This document shows, in pieces, positions 42,501-50,641 of a DNA stretch of 64,000 bases; within the stretch, counting starts at the first letter, position 1, and each line of letters starts with the position of its first letter. The notes beneath the pieces were generated by a model. The model worked only from the letters and a program-made list of their open reading frames with translations, did not search any database and was not told where the DNA came from. A program made the translations under genes and the position numbers. This DNA comes from Arthrobacter sp. AK04 (GTDB taxonomy: Bacteria; Actinomycetota; Actinomycetes; Actinomycetales; Micrococcaceae), in contig NZ_JAJOMC010000022.1 of NCBI RefSeq assembly GCF_021129155.1, positions 1 to 64,000 of the forward strand. The letters run 5' to 3'.

Positions 42501-43577
42501 CTAGAGGAAGCGGTCCAGGAGGCTTGCTTCCGCCATCCGGCTCAGGCCCTCCCGGACGGTGCGGGCGCGTTGGTCGCCAATGCCGTCAACGGTCATCAGG
42601 TCATCAATCGTGGCGGCCATCAGGAACTGCAGCCCGCCGAAGTGGTCCACCAGGCGGTCGGCGACAGCCTTTGGAACTGCCTTCAGCCCGGACAGCAGGC
42701 GGTAGCCGCGCGGCTGGACTACGGCGTCGAGGTTGGCCTCGCCGCCCGCAAACCCGACAATTCCGGAAATCTTCCCGAGGTCGATCAGCTCCGTGGGGCC
42801 AAGGTTGACCAGTGCGCTGACGGCGTTCTCGATGTCCTCCGGGGTGGCGTCCGGAGCCCCGTAATCGCGGATGATGACGTCGCTGCCGGGGCCCCGGCCA
42901 ACGGTGAGCTCATCAAGCTGCAGGGAGAGGAGGCGGCCGTCTTCGCCGAGTTCCAGGACGTACTGGGCAATTTCCTCGGAAATCCGGCGGACCATTTCCT
43001 GCCGCTGCAGGGTCACGGCCACATCCCGGACGGTCACCATGGCTTCGATTTCCAGGGCCGAGAGTGAGCTGGTGACCTGGTCCAGGCGTGAGCGGTAGCG
43101 CTCCAGCGTTGCGAGGGCCTGGTTGGCACGGGCAAGGACTTTCTCCGAGCCCTCCAGGACGTGCCGCAGGCCGTTGACGTACAGGGCGATGATCTGCATG
43201 GACTGGCTGACTGAAATGACCGGCACGCCGGTCTGGATGGCAACGCGCTCGGCTGTGCGGTGCCGGGTGCCGGACTCCTGGGTTTCAATGCTGGAGTCCG
43301 GGACAAGCTGGACGGCCGCGCGGAGGATGTTGCCGGCGTCCTTGTCGCAAATAATGGCGCCGTCCATCTTGGCGAGTTCGCGGAGCCGGGTGGGGGAGAA
43401 GTCGATGCCGATGTCGAAGCCGCCGGAGCAGATGGAGTCGATGGTCCGGTCCGAGCCAAGGACGATCAGCGCGCCGGTGCGGCCCCTCAGGATCCGCTCA
43501 AGGCCGTCACGAAGGGGAGTTCCGGGAGCCACCCTGCCCAGTGTTGCCCTGAGCGATTCTTCGGGGCTCCGCGCCAT
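42501..43577 (-). CDS. disA: DNA integrity scanning diadenylate cyclase DisA
   Basis: The 358-residue protein makes cyclic di-AMP and scans DNA for branched structures. The N-terminal DAC domain has DGA (72-74) and RHR (105-107) active-site motifs; the middle helical spine follows; and the C-terminal helix-hairpin-helix (MAATIDDLMTVDGIGDQRARTVREGL) binds DNA. GAAGGGAAC precedes ATG 43577. In actinobacteria disA usually lies beside radA; here LigT, prfC, a ketosynthase and a Nudix gene separate them. Confidence 0.96.
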   Translation of the reverse strand: MARSPEESLRATLGRVAPGTPLRDGLERILRGRTGALIVLGSDRTIDSICSGGFDIGIDFSPTRLRELAKMDGAIICDKDAGNILRAAVQLVPDSSIETQESGTRHRTAERVAIQTGVPVISVSQSMQIIALYVNGLRHVLEGSEKVLARANQALATLERYRSRLDQVTSSLSALEIEAMVTVRDVAVTLQRQEMVRRISEEIAQYVLELGEDGRLLSLQLDELTVGRGPGSDVIIRDYGAPDATPEDIENAVSALVNLGPTELIDLGKISGIVGFAGGEANLDAVVQPRGYRLLSGLKAVPKAVADRLVDHFGGLQFLMAATIDDLMTVDGIGDQRARTVREGLSRMAEASLLDRFL

Positions 43578-43837
43578 AGTGTTCCCTTCAAAGGTGCGGA
43601 CCGCGGCCCGCAGGATTGCCGGCTTCAGCAGGTTGCCGGCAGGACCAGAAAATGCTCTGTTTCCCGCAAGCTCAATGATAGGGGCAAGGAACCGCGTCTT
43701 CCGCACGGGCAAGCCCTAAAGTGCCTCATTAGGGAGTGCGGGAACAGGGCTCCGGAACGCGTCCGACGACGGATGGCTGGGCGGGCATTTTTGGCGGCAT
43801 TGCGGGAGGGGTGGGCAGGCGGGTTGATCCGCCTGCG

Positions 43838-44344
43838 CTAGGCCGGGTTCCATAGTGGAGCCAGTGTCCTGGTGTTGCTGTCCCAGAGGCGGGCTCCCGT
43901 GCAGCGGCCAGCCAGGCGCAGGTCAAGCAGGTCCATCGCACTCCCGAGCTGGTGCGCGGGGACGCGGCGGGCAAGGGTCACGTGGGGTGTCCAGGCATCC
44001 GGCCGGGTCAGCGGCAGGGCGCCTGAAATGCCTTCATGCAGGACGCGGTGCAGTTCAAGGAGCTGGCGGGTCACCACCACGGAGCGGGCAAGGACATACA
44101 TTCCCGTCCGCGCGGGGAAAATATGGACGCCGGAAAAGCTGATGTCCAGCGGCAGCCGCTCCCAGGGGTCCTGCGGGGTGTCCGGCAAATTCATATCCGC
44201 ACCGGCTGCAAGGGTGATATGGGGACTGTTGCTGGGCGAGGTATGTCCTGCCAGGCTTGGGATTCCGGCTTCCGCCAGCCTTGCCCAGTCGGCCCGGATG
44301 GCGGAATCAAGGGATTCCCCGAAGGTCAGCTCAATGCTCTGCAT
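43838..44344 (-). CDS. 2'-5' RNA ligase / cyclic phosphodiesterase family protein (LigT-like)
   Basis: The 168-residue 2H phosphoesterase shows the two His-x-Thr motifs PHITLA (about 41-46) and PHVTLA (about 120-125) that define the family. The beginning (MQSIELTFGESLDSAIRADWARL) is typical of bacterial LigT relatives. It may hydrolyse 2',3'-cyclic phosphates in RNA or NAD-derived products. A GC-rich repeat lies just upstream of its start. Confidence 0.88.
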   Translation of the reverse strand: MQSIELTFGESLDSAIRADWARLAEAGIPSLAGHTSPSNSPHITLAAGADMNLPDTPQDPWERLPLDISFSGVHIFPARTGMYVLARSVVVTRQLLELHRVLHEGISGALPLTRPDAWTPHVTLARRVPAHQLGSAMDLLDLRLAGRCTGARLWDSNTRTLAPLWNPA

Positions 44345-44401
44345 CCACCCATCATGCCGCCCAGCTCAGTCCGGCCAGCTGAGTCCGACCAGCCCAATCC
44401 C

Positions 44402-44470
44402 GCCGGCCCGCTCCGGCCAGCCCTCAGGCTGGGCAGTCTGGCCGGCCCGCTCCGGCCAGCCCTAAGGCTG
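44402..44470. repeat. Two-copy GC-rich repeat, 39-bp period, upstream of the LigT-like gene
   Basis: The 30-bp units 44402-44431 and 44441-44470 differ at one base. Each unit contains GCCGG and CCGGC blocks that can form a small hairpin. Related CCGGCCAGC fragments continue towards 44370. Two units only; no spacer-protospacer structure, so it is not a CRISPR. Confidence 0.8.
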
Positions 44471-44503
44471 CGCCGGGGCTGCGCGCCGGCTGAGGGAACC
44501 GCG

Positions 44504-44713
44504 TCAGCGCATCCGTTCCCGCAGCATCCGCTCCAGGTCTTTGCTGACTTTCGTGAGTGACGCCGCCCTGAGCGCTTTTTGCTCGGCCGGTGTCTGGATT
44601 CCCCGTCGGCGGTGCTCGGCTGCCGGGCGGGCCGGATCAGGGGCTCCAGCTGCGGCCAGTCCCGTGGCCAGGGGGTCGAAGAAAAGGTTGCCGGAAAAGG
44701 CGACGCCCTGCAC
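44504..44713 (-). CDS. Small hypothetical protein
   Basis: A 69-residue protein starting at GTG 44713, eight nucleotides after AAAGGA. The first half is hydrophobic/glycine-rich (VAFSGNLFFDPLATGLAAAGAP); the second half is a basic helix (ALRAASLTKVSKDLERMLRERMR). No recognised domain. It is upstream of the LigT-like gene on the same strand and divergent from prfC. Confidence 0.5.
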   Translation of the reverse strand: MQGVAFSGNLFFDPLATGLAAAGAPDPARPAAEHRRRGIQTPAEQKALRAASLTKVSKDLERMLRERMR

Positions 44714-44972
44714 CGTTCAGGTCCTTTCCGCGCGGCAGGGGGAACCGTCCCGCGCCGCGTTGTCTTTGGTCATCATGCGGCCACGGTAGCGGGATGTCGT
44801 TTCACGGCCTTGAACGTCCGGTTTCGCGGGTGTTAAGCGGCGCCGGCAGCCGGTTTGCTGCCCTGCGATAAACTGGAACTTGGCTGTTTGCCAGCCCGTT
44901 TCCCCGGTCCCAACGCCGCAGTGCCTCATCAGGTAGCGCCCGGGCAGTCCCAACCGCAGCGAAAGTAGCACC

Positions 44973-46586
44973 GTGTCCCAAGATGTCCTGACCCCCGCCC
45001 GGATCTCCGGTATTCACAAAGAGGCCGGCCGCCGCAGGACCTTTGCTGTCATCTCCCACCCTGACGCAGGCAAGTCCACCTTGACCGAAGCGCTCGCTTT
45101 GCACGCAAAGGTGATCGGCACGGCTGGCGCCTCCAGCGGCAAGGCGAACCGCAAGGAAACCGTGTCCGACTGGATGCAGATGGAAAAGGACCGCGGCATC
45201 TCCATCAGCTCCGCGGCGCTCCAGTTCTCCTACCGCGACACCGTCATCAACCTTCTGGACACGCCCGGCCACGCCGACTTCTCCGAGGACACCTACCGGG
45301 TGCTGGCCGCCGTCGACTGCGCCGTGATGCTCGTGGACGCCGCCAAGGGCCTGGAAACGCAGACCATGAAGCTGTTCGAGGTCTGCAAGCAGCGCAACCT
45401 GCCCATCATCACCGTCATCAACAAGTGGGACCGGCCTGGCCTGGACGCACTGGCCCTGATGGACGAAATCACCGAACGCACCGGCCTGCAGCCCATGCCC
45501 CTGACCTGGGCCGTGGGCATTTCCGGGGACTTCCGTGGCGTCTGGGACCTCCGCAACGACCGCTTCGCCCGGTTCCAGCGCAACAACGCCGGTGCGCAGA
45601 TCGCCCTCACCGAATACTTCACCCCCGAGGAAGCCGCCGAGAGCCAGGGCAGCAACTGGACGGACGCCGTGGACGAGGCCGGACTGGTGATCGAATCGAA
45701 CCTTGAGTTCGACGTCGAGGCCTTCCACGCAGGCAAGGCCACCCCCATCCTGTTCAGCTCCGCGGCGCTCAACTTCGGCGTCAAGGAACTCCTGGACGCG
45801 CTGGTGGACTTCGCTCCGCCGGCAGCCCCGCGCCCGGACGTTGACGGCAACCCCCGCCCGGTGGAATCCCCGTTCTCCGGCTTCGTCTTCAAGGTGCAGG
45901 CCGGCATGAACAAGGCCCACCGCGACCATGTGGCCTTCATCCGCGTCTGCTCCGGCGTCTTTGAGCGCGGCATGGTGGTCACGCAGACCCGGACGGGCAA
46001 GTCCTTTGCCACCAAGTATGCCCAGCAGGTGTTCGGCCGGGAACGCGAAGTAATTGACGAGGCCTACCCCGGCGACGTCGTTGGTCTGGTCAACGCCTCC
46101 TCCCTGCGCGTGGGGGACAGCCTCTTCCTCGAGGGACCGGTGGAATACCCCGCCATCCCGCTCTTCGCCCCCGAGCACTTCCAGGTGGCCCGATCCAAGG
46201 ACCCCAGCAAGTTCAAGCAGTTCCGCCGCGGCATCGAGCAGCTCGAACACGAGGGCGTCATCCAGGTGCTCCGCTCCGACGTCCGCGGAGACCAGGCGCC
46301 GGTGCTTGCCGCCGTCGGACCCATGCAGTTCGAGGTGGTGGAGGACCGGATGGCGCACGACTTCAGCGCCCCCATGCGGCTGGAACGCCTGCCCTACTCC
46401 CTCGCAAGGATTTCGACGGCGGAGGCCATGCCGGCGCTCGCCAACGTCATCGGCGCCGAGGTGCTTTTGCGGTCCGACGGCGAGTACCTCGCCCTGTTCA
46501 ACGACGTCTGGGCCCTGCGCCGCATTGAGAAGAACCACCCGGACCTCACCCTCGTGCCCATCGGCACCCACAACCCCGCAAAGTAG
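44973..46586 (+). CDS. prfC: Peptide chain release factor 3
   Basis: The 537-residue translational GTPase removes RF1/RF2 from the ribosome. G1 SHPDAGKST, the switch region RGISISSAALQF, G3 DTPGHADFSEDTYR, G4 NKWDRPG; then domain II (FSGFVFKVQAGMNKAHRDHVAFIRVCSG) and a C-terminal domain. FRRGIEQLEHEGVIQVL is typical of RF3 rather than EF-G. GTG start. The next gene begins 5 bp after the stop, so they share a transcript. RF3 is patchily distributed in actinobacteria. Confidence 0.95.
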   Translation: MSQDVLTPARISGIHKEAGRRRTFAVISHPDAGKSTLTEALALHAKVIGTAGASSGKANRKETVSDWMQMEKDRGISISSAALQFSYRDTVINLLDTPGHADFSEDTYRVLAAVDCAVMLVDAAKGLETQTMKLFEVCKQRNLPIITVINKWDRPGLDALALMDEITERTGLQPMPLTWAVGISGDFRGVWDLRNDRFARFQRNNAGAQIALTEYFTPEEAAESQGSNWTDAVDEAGLVIESNLEFDVEAFHAGKATPILFSSAALNFGVKELLDALVDFAPPAAPRPDVDGNPRPVESPFSGFVFKVQAGMNKAHRDHVAFIRVCSGVFERGMVVTQTRTGKSFATKYAQQVFGREREVIDEAYPGDVVGLVNASSLRVGDSLFLEGPVEYPAIPLFAPEHFQVARSKDPSKFKQFRRGIEQLEHEGVIQVLRSDVRGDQAPVLAAVGPMQFEVVEDRMAHDFSAPMRLERLPYSLARISTAEAMPALANVIGAEVLLRSDGEYLALFNDVWALRRIEKNHPDLTLVPIGTHNPAK

Positions 46587-46591
46587 GAACC

Positions 46592-47836
46592 GTGAACGCA
46601 GGCCCCAACAGCGCAGTTCAGCCCCGCGCCATCATCACCGGCGCCGGAACCATTAATCCGGTAGGTTCCACGGTGTCCGAGACCTGGGCCGGCCTGGTGG
46701 CGGGTAAATCGGGCATCGCGGCGCTTGAAGACGACTGGACCGGCCAGCTGCCGGTGAAGATTGCCGGCCAGGTTACCGCTGACCTCTCGGAGCACCTGAG
46801 CACCCGCGAGATGAAGCGCATGGACCGGTGCGGGCAGCTCGCGCTGATCGCAGCACGGGAGGCCTGGGCCCAGGCCGGCGCCCCGGAGGTGGATCCGGAG
46901 CGTTTTGCCGTGGTGATCGGCTCCGCGTACGGCGGGCTGGGTTCCACGCTGGAGCAGGACCGGACGCTGGCAGCCTCGGGCCCGCGCAAGGTCTCGCCGC
47001 ACACGCTGACCCGCCTGATGGTCAACGGACCCGCGGCCTGGGTATCGATCGACCTCGGTGCCCGCGGTGGTGCCCGGACGCCCGTCAGCGCGTGTGCCTC
47101 CGGGGCTGAGGCGATTGTCCAGGCAGCCGAGATGATCCGCTCCGGTGCCGCCGACGTCGTTATTGCCGGCGGTGTTGACGCCTCCGTCAACGACCTGGTG
47201 ATCACGGGCTTCTCCCAGATCCGCGCACTGTCCACCCGCAACGATGACCCGCAGCGCGCATCCCGCCCGTTCGACGGCGGCCGCGACGGCTTTGTCCTCG
47301 CCGAGGGCGCCGCCGTGGTGGTACTGGAGAGCGAAGAGCACGCCCGCGCCCGCGGTGCCGGGGTGCTTGGGGCTGTTGCCGGTGGAGCGGTGACCTCCGA
47401 CGCCAACGACATCGTGGCAGCCGATCCCGCCATGCAGCGGCGGGTCATGCAGAAGGCCCTCGAATCGGCCGGCCTGGCTGCCGGGGACATCGGCTTTGTC
47501 CACGCCCACGCCACGTCCACCCCGGTAGGGGACAAGCTTGAGGGCCAGGCCATCAACGCGATCTTCGGTGCAGACGTGCCCGTCACGTCCACAAAGGGCC
47601 ACACCGGCCACCTCCTGGGCGGCGCCGGCGCGCTGGCCGCCGTCGTGGTTGTTGAAGCCCTGCGGACCGGCGTGCTTCCCGGCACCCTCAACGTCCAGGA
47701 GCTGGACCCCGAAGTGGACCTCAATGTTGTTACCGAGGACGCCCACCGCCTCCAGCCGGGTTACAGCCCGGCCGGGCTGGTGAACGCCTTCGGCTTCGGC
47801 GGGCACAGCGTTGCCCTGGTAATCACCGGCTCTTAG
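46592..47836 (+). CDS. Beta-ketoacyl-ACP synthase II-like protein (FabF family)
   Basis: The 414-residue ketosynthase has the nucleophile C168 in VSACASGAEA, the two catalytic His in VHAHATSTPVGD and STKGHTGHLLGGAG, and NAFGFGGHS at the end. It condenses malonyl-ACP with acyl-ACP. It is not with other fatty-acid genes but coupled to prfC (5-bp gap), so it is either an extra elongation enzyme or a specialised ketosynthase. GTG start. A 25-bp hairpin follows. Confidence 0.92.
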   Translation: MNAGPNSAVQPRAIITGAGTINPVGSTVSETWAGLVAGKSGIAALEDDWTGQLPVKIAGQVTADLSEHLSTREMKRMDRCGQLALIAAREAWAQAGAPEVDPERFAVVIGSAYGGLGSTLEQDRTLAASGPRKVSPHTLTRLMVNGPAAWVSIDLGARGGARTPVSACASGAEAIVQAAEMIRSGAADVVIAGGVDASVNDLVITGFSQIRALSTRNDDPQRASRPFDGGRDGFVLAEGAAVVVLESEEHARARGAGVLGAVAGGAVTSDANDIVAADPAMQRRVMQKALESAGLAAGDIGFVHAHATSTPVGDKLEGQAINAIFGADVPVTSTKGHTGHLLGGAGALAAVVVVEALRTGVLPGTLNVQELDPEVDLNVVTEDAHRLQPGYSPAGLVNAFGFGGHSVALVITGS

Positions 47837-47866
47837 CTCCTGCGCCCAGCCTGCTTTTTGCCCCGG

Positions 47867-47924
47867 ACGCGGGAACGGTGCCGGGACGCTGGAACGCTAC
47901 AGCGTCCCGGCACCGTTCCCGCGT
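47867..47924. terminator. 25-bp perfect inverted repeat, probable bidirectional terminator
   Basis: The arms 47867-47891 and 47900-47924 pair over 25 of 25 bases, around an 8-nt loop. It lies between the convergent ketosynthase and Nudix genes; no T-run follows. A second pair of arms (47992-48001 with 48027-48036, 10 of 10) lies between this element and the Nudix stop. Confidence 0.75.
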
Positions 47925-48060
47925 GCGGGCGCCACCCGCATGCCGGCCAGGAACAGTGGTGATGCGCTTGTGAACCTCACAGCGAGTACCTTTGCACCCG
48001 CATGTGGACAACACACCCGGGCGCTCGCGGGTGCAAGGACCAGTAGCGGGTGCCACCCTA

Positions 48061-48576
48061 CTAGGGGTCGCGGACGTGGCGGACAAGGGCGTCCAGAACC
48101 GGCAGTTGGCCCTTCACCAGCTTGAGCCGGGCTTCCGGTTCGGGGAACCAGCGGGCGTCGTCAATTTCCGGGTAGTGCTGGATCCGGCCCGAGCCCTTTG
48201 GCCACTCCAGCGGAAACGTGTTGCTGGCAATGGTTTCCGGTTGGAAGTCCTGCTCGGCGGTGAAGACGGTGATGACCTTGCCGGAGGGCTGGCGGAATTC
48301 GCCAAGGTGGAGGTAGTCAGCGGCTGGTGCGGGGGTGCCCATCTCCTCTGCGAACTCGCGGAGTGCCGCGGCAAGGGGATCCTCGCCCTCCGTGTATTCG
48401 CCCTTGGGGATGGACCAGGCATGGGTGTCCTTGCGTGCCCAGAACGGCCCTCCCATGTGGGCGATCCACACCTGGAGCCCGTCCAGGCTCTCCGGCATGC
48501 GGTCCCGGGATGTCCCCTCGACGCCGTTGGGCGCGGCCAGCCTGTAGAGCAGGATCCCTGCACTGCGAACGGGCAC
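48061..48576 (-). CDS. Nudix hydrolase
   Basis: The 171-residue protein has the Nudix box as PKGEYTEGEDPLAAALREFAEEMGT (about 72-96; the pattern Gx5Ex7REUxEExGU). The beginning (SAGILLYRL, VWIAHMGGPFWARKDTHAWSIPKGE) matches the subgroup of small DUF-type Nudix proteins that hydrolyse nucleoside di- or triphosphate derivatives. GTG 48576 follows AGGAGG and fixes the start. The substrate is unknown. Confidence 0.9.
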   Translation of the reverse strand: MPVRSAGILLYRLAAPNGVEGTSRDRMPESLDGLQVWIAHMGGPFWARKDTHAWSIPKGEYTEGEDPLAAALREFAEEMGTPAPAADYLHLGEFRQPSGKVITVFTAEQDFQPETIASNTFPLEWPKGSGRIQHYPEIDDARWFPEPEARLKLVKGQLPVLDALVRHVRDP

Positions 48577-48695
48577 TTGTCCTCCTGTAGCTGGAATTTT
48601 CACGCACGAACGGAAGCTGCCGTCCAACGTTAACCCGCAGTTCACGGTGCTGCTTTAGGTTATTCCTTCAGGCACTCTGCTCGAAGGGACCCGTC

Positions 48696-48968
48696 ATGGC
48701 CAGTATTGCCGAGGTGTTGGGACATCTGACGCCGGAAGAACTTGATGAGCTGCACAGCCTTGGTCCGCAGGGCCACTTGCCGCGGCACCTGGTTGACGCC
48801 CTGGACCGGGCGGCCGGCGGTCCGGGTTCCGGCCGCGGCTACTACGTGCCCACGGGCAACGTGAACGCAACCGGCGGGCCGCTCCTGGTGCTCCGCAGTG
48901 ATGTGTCAGGCTGGCTTCAGGGCTCCCGCCGCGACGATCCCGATTCGTTGCCGCGCCACAACGGCTGA
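48696..48968 (+). CDS. Small hypothetical protein
   Basis: A 90-residue protein with a helical N terminus (SIAEVLGHLTPEELDELHSLGPQGHLPRHLVDALDRA) and a Gly/Ser-rich C-terminal half. No membrane segment. GAAGGGA lies upstream of the ATG, supporting the start. It is convergent with radA (128-bp gap). I do not recognise a family. Confidence 0.5.
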   Translation: MASIAEVLGHLTPEELDELHSLGPQGHLPRHLVDALDRAAGGPGSGRGYYVPTGNVNATGGPLLVLRSDVSGWLQGSRRDDPDSLPRHNG

Positions 48969-49096
48969 CAAACGCAGCACAGGCACGGACATCAGGGGCG
49001 CACAGCGGCCACCAGGCGGCCACCAGTCGCCGCCAGTGTCACCCGCGAATAAACAGGCATGAGCCAACCAGGCGTTGCCGGCCAATCAGAAAGCCG

Positions 49097-50470
49097 CTAG
49101 CCAATCAGCAGGCTCAAAGCCTCGGTGAGGTGCTCCACTTCCCGCACGGAAAACCCGGCCGGTATGGGCCCCGGCCCGGCATGGCTGGCAGGTACCACAG
49201 CGTGCGTGAACCCGAGCCGGTGGGCCTCCTGGATGCGCTGGTTGATGCCCGGCACCGGCCTCACCTCGCCAGCCAGGCCCACCTCGCCGAAAGCGATCAG
49301 CCGGATGGGGAGCGGCTTGCGCGCCTTCGCCGATGCCACGGCAAGGGCAACCGCCAGGTCCGTGGCCGGTTCGCTGAGCTTCACGCCGCCCACCGTGGCC
49401 ACATAGGAATCATCCTTGTGCAGCAGCGTTCCCGCGCGCTGCTGCAGGACAGCCAGCAGCATGGAGACGCGCGAAGAATCCAGTCCGCTGGTGGCCCGCC
49501 GCGGCTGCGAGTTGGGGCTCTCCGCCAGCAGGGATTGGACCTCGGCCAGCAGCGGACGCCGGCCTTCCATGGTCACCGTGATGCAGGTGCCGGACACGGG
49601 TTCCTTGGTGCGGCTGACAAAGAGCCCGCTGGGGTCCGCGAGGCCCTGGATCCCGTCCTCGTTCAGGTCGAAGCAGCCGACATCGTCCGTGGGCCCGTAG
49701 CGGTTCTTGACTGCACGGAGCAGCCGGAGCCGCGAATGCCGCTCGCCCTCGAACTGGCACACTACGTCCACCAGGTGTTCCAGCAGCCGCGGACCGGCGA
49801 TGGAGCCGTCCTTGGTCACGTGGCCCACCAGCAGGGTGGTCATGTTCCGCCGCTTTGCGGCCGCGATGATGGATGCTGCCACTTCGCGGACCTGCGAGAC
49901 GCCCCCGGCGCTGCCGTCAACGTCGGCGCTGCTGAGGGTCTGCACCGAGTCCACGATCAGCAGCCGCGGCTCAATCTTCTCCACCTGCCCCAGGGCCTGG
50001 CCCAGGTCCGTTTCGGCTGAGAGGTACAGCGATTCCGCCACGGCGTCGATCCGCTCGGCGCGGAGCTTCACCTGGGCTGCGGATTCCTCACCCGTCACGT
50101 AGAGCACATCCTGGGCGGTCCGGGCGAACTTCGCCGCGACGTCCAGCAGCAGGGTGGACTTGCCCACGCCGGGTTCACCGGCCAGCAGGATGACGGCACC
50201 CGGTACCAGTCCGCCGCCCAGCACCCGGTCCAGTTCATCGACGCCCGTAGGCAGGAACGCTGCCGTGGTGGCGTCCACCTCGGCAATACGGCGGGCGGGC
50301 TCCAGGACTGTAGTGGCCGCCGTCGTACGCGCAACGGCAGCGCCAGTCTCCTCAACCGTGCCCCACGCCTGGCACTCGCCGCACCGGCCCACCCACTTGA
50401 CCGTGGTCCAGCCGCATTCAGCACATTTGTAGGCGGGTGCCTTGGAGGCCCGGGAAGTCTTTGTTGCCAT
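49097..50470 (-). CDS. radA: DNA repair protein RadA
   Basis: The 457-residue protein promotes branch migration in recombination repair. It has an N-terminal C4 zinc finger (C16, C19, C30, C33), a RecA-like core with Walker A GEPGVGKST (about 98-106), the RadA-specific KNRYG motif and a Lon-protease-like C-terminal domain. The minus-strand TAGGGT (50478-50483) ends seven nucleotides before the ATG, so the mRNA is probably leaderless. It is divergent from the CebE-like operon. Confidence 0.96.
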   Translation of the reverse strand: MATKTSRASKAPAYKCAECGWTTVKWVGRCGECQAWGTVEETGAAVARTTAATTVLEPARRIAEVDATTAAFLPTGVDELDRVLGGGLVPGAVILLAGEPGVGKSTLLLDVAAKFARTAQDVLYVTGEESAAQVKLRAERIDAVAESLYLSAETDLGQALGQVEKIEPRLLIVDSVQTLSSADVDGSAGGVSQVREVAASIIAAAKRRNMTTLLVGHVTKDGSIAGPRLLEHLVDVVCQFEGERHSRLRLLRAVKNRYGPTDDVGCFDLNEDGIQGLADPSGLFVSRTKEPVSGTCITVTMEGRRPLLAEVQSLLAESPNSQPRRATSGLDSSRVSMLLAVLQQRAGTLLHKDDSYVATVGGVKLSEPATDLAVALAVASAKARKPLPIRLIAFGEVGLAGEVRPVPGINQRIQEAHRLGFTHAVVPASHAGPGPIPAGFSVREVEHLTEALSLLIG

Positions 50471-50538
50471 GGGTTCCACCCTAGCGGCGGGCACTGACAA
50501 TCACCGCCCGCTGAGCACGCAGACTAATCGGAACGCTG

Positions 50539-50552
50539 AGAGAGCGCTCTCT
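50539..50552. promoter_or_regulatory. LacI-type operator O1 of the beta-glucoside operon
   Basis: AGAGAGCGCTCTCT is a perfect 14-bp palindrome and overlaps the first base of the -35 hexamer. It resembles the CebR/CelR operator TGGGAGCGCTCCCA known from other actinobacteria. Regulation by the LacI protein encoded in the same operon is inferred. Confidence 0.85.
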
Positions 50553-50580
50553 TGACAGTGATCCGCGCCACGCTTACAGT
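50552..50580 (+). promoter_or_regulatory. Promoter of the beta-glucoside operon
   Basis: TTGACA (50552-50557) and TACAGT (50575-50580) are exactly 17 bp apart. The predicted start is near 50587. It is bracketed by two identical operators. Confidence 0.85.
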
Positions 50581-50593
50581 TGAGGAACTTCCC

Positions 50594-50607
50594 AGAGAGC
50601 GCTCTCT
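50594..50607. promoter_or_regulatory. LacI-type operator O2 of the beta-glucoside operon
   Basis: A second exact copy of AGAGAGCGCTCTCT lies just after the predicted transcription start. The centres of O1 and O2 are 55 bp apart, close to five helical turns, so repressors could sit on the same face of the DNA. Confidence 0.85.
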
Positions 50608-50641
50608 CAGCGCCGGTAGTTTCCCCCACAAAGGAGTGACG

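Noticed and set aside
44402..44470. CRISPR array
   Set aside because: There are only two units, spaced by 9 bp, with no spacers of 30-40 bp and no cas genes in the window.
44717..44971. Minus-strand open frame between the small hypothetical gene and prfC
   Set aside because: It covers the prfC promoter region, has no ribosome binding site and no recognisable features.
44802..46571. Long minus-strand open frame opposite prfC
   Set aside because: It is antisense to RF3, which has intact GTPase motifs. No domain was recognised in the reverse frame.
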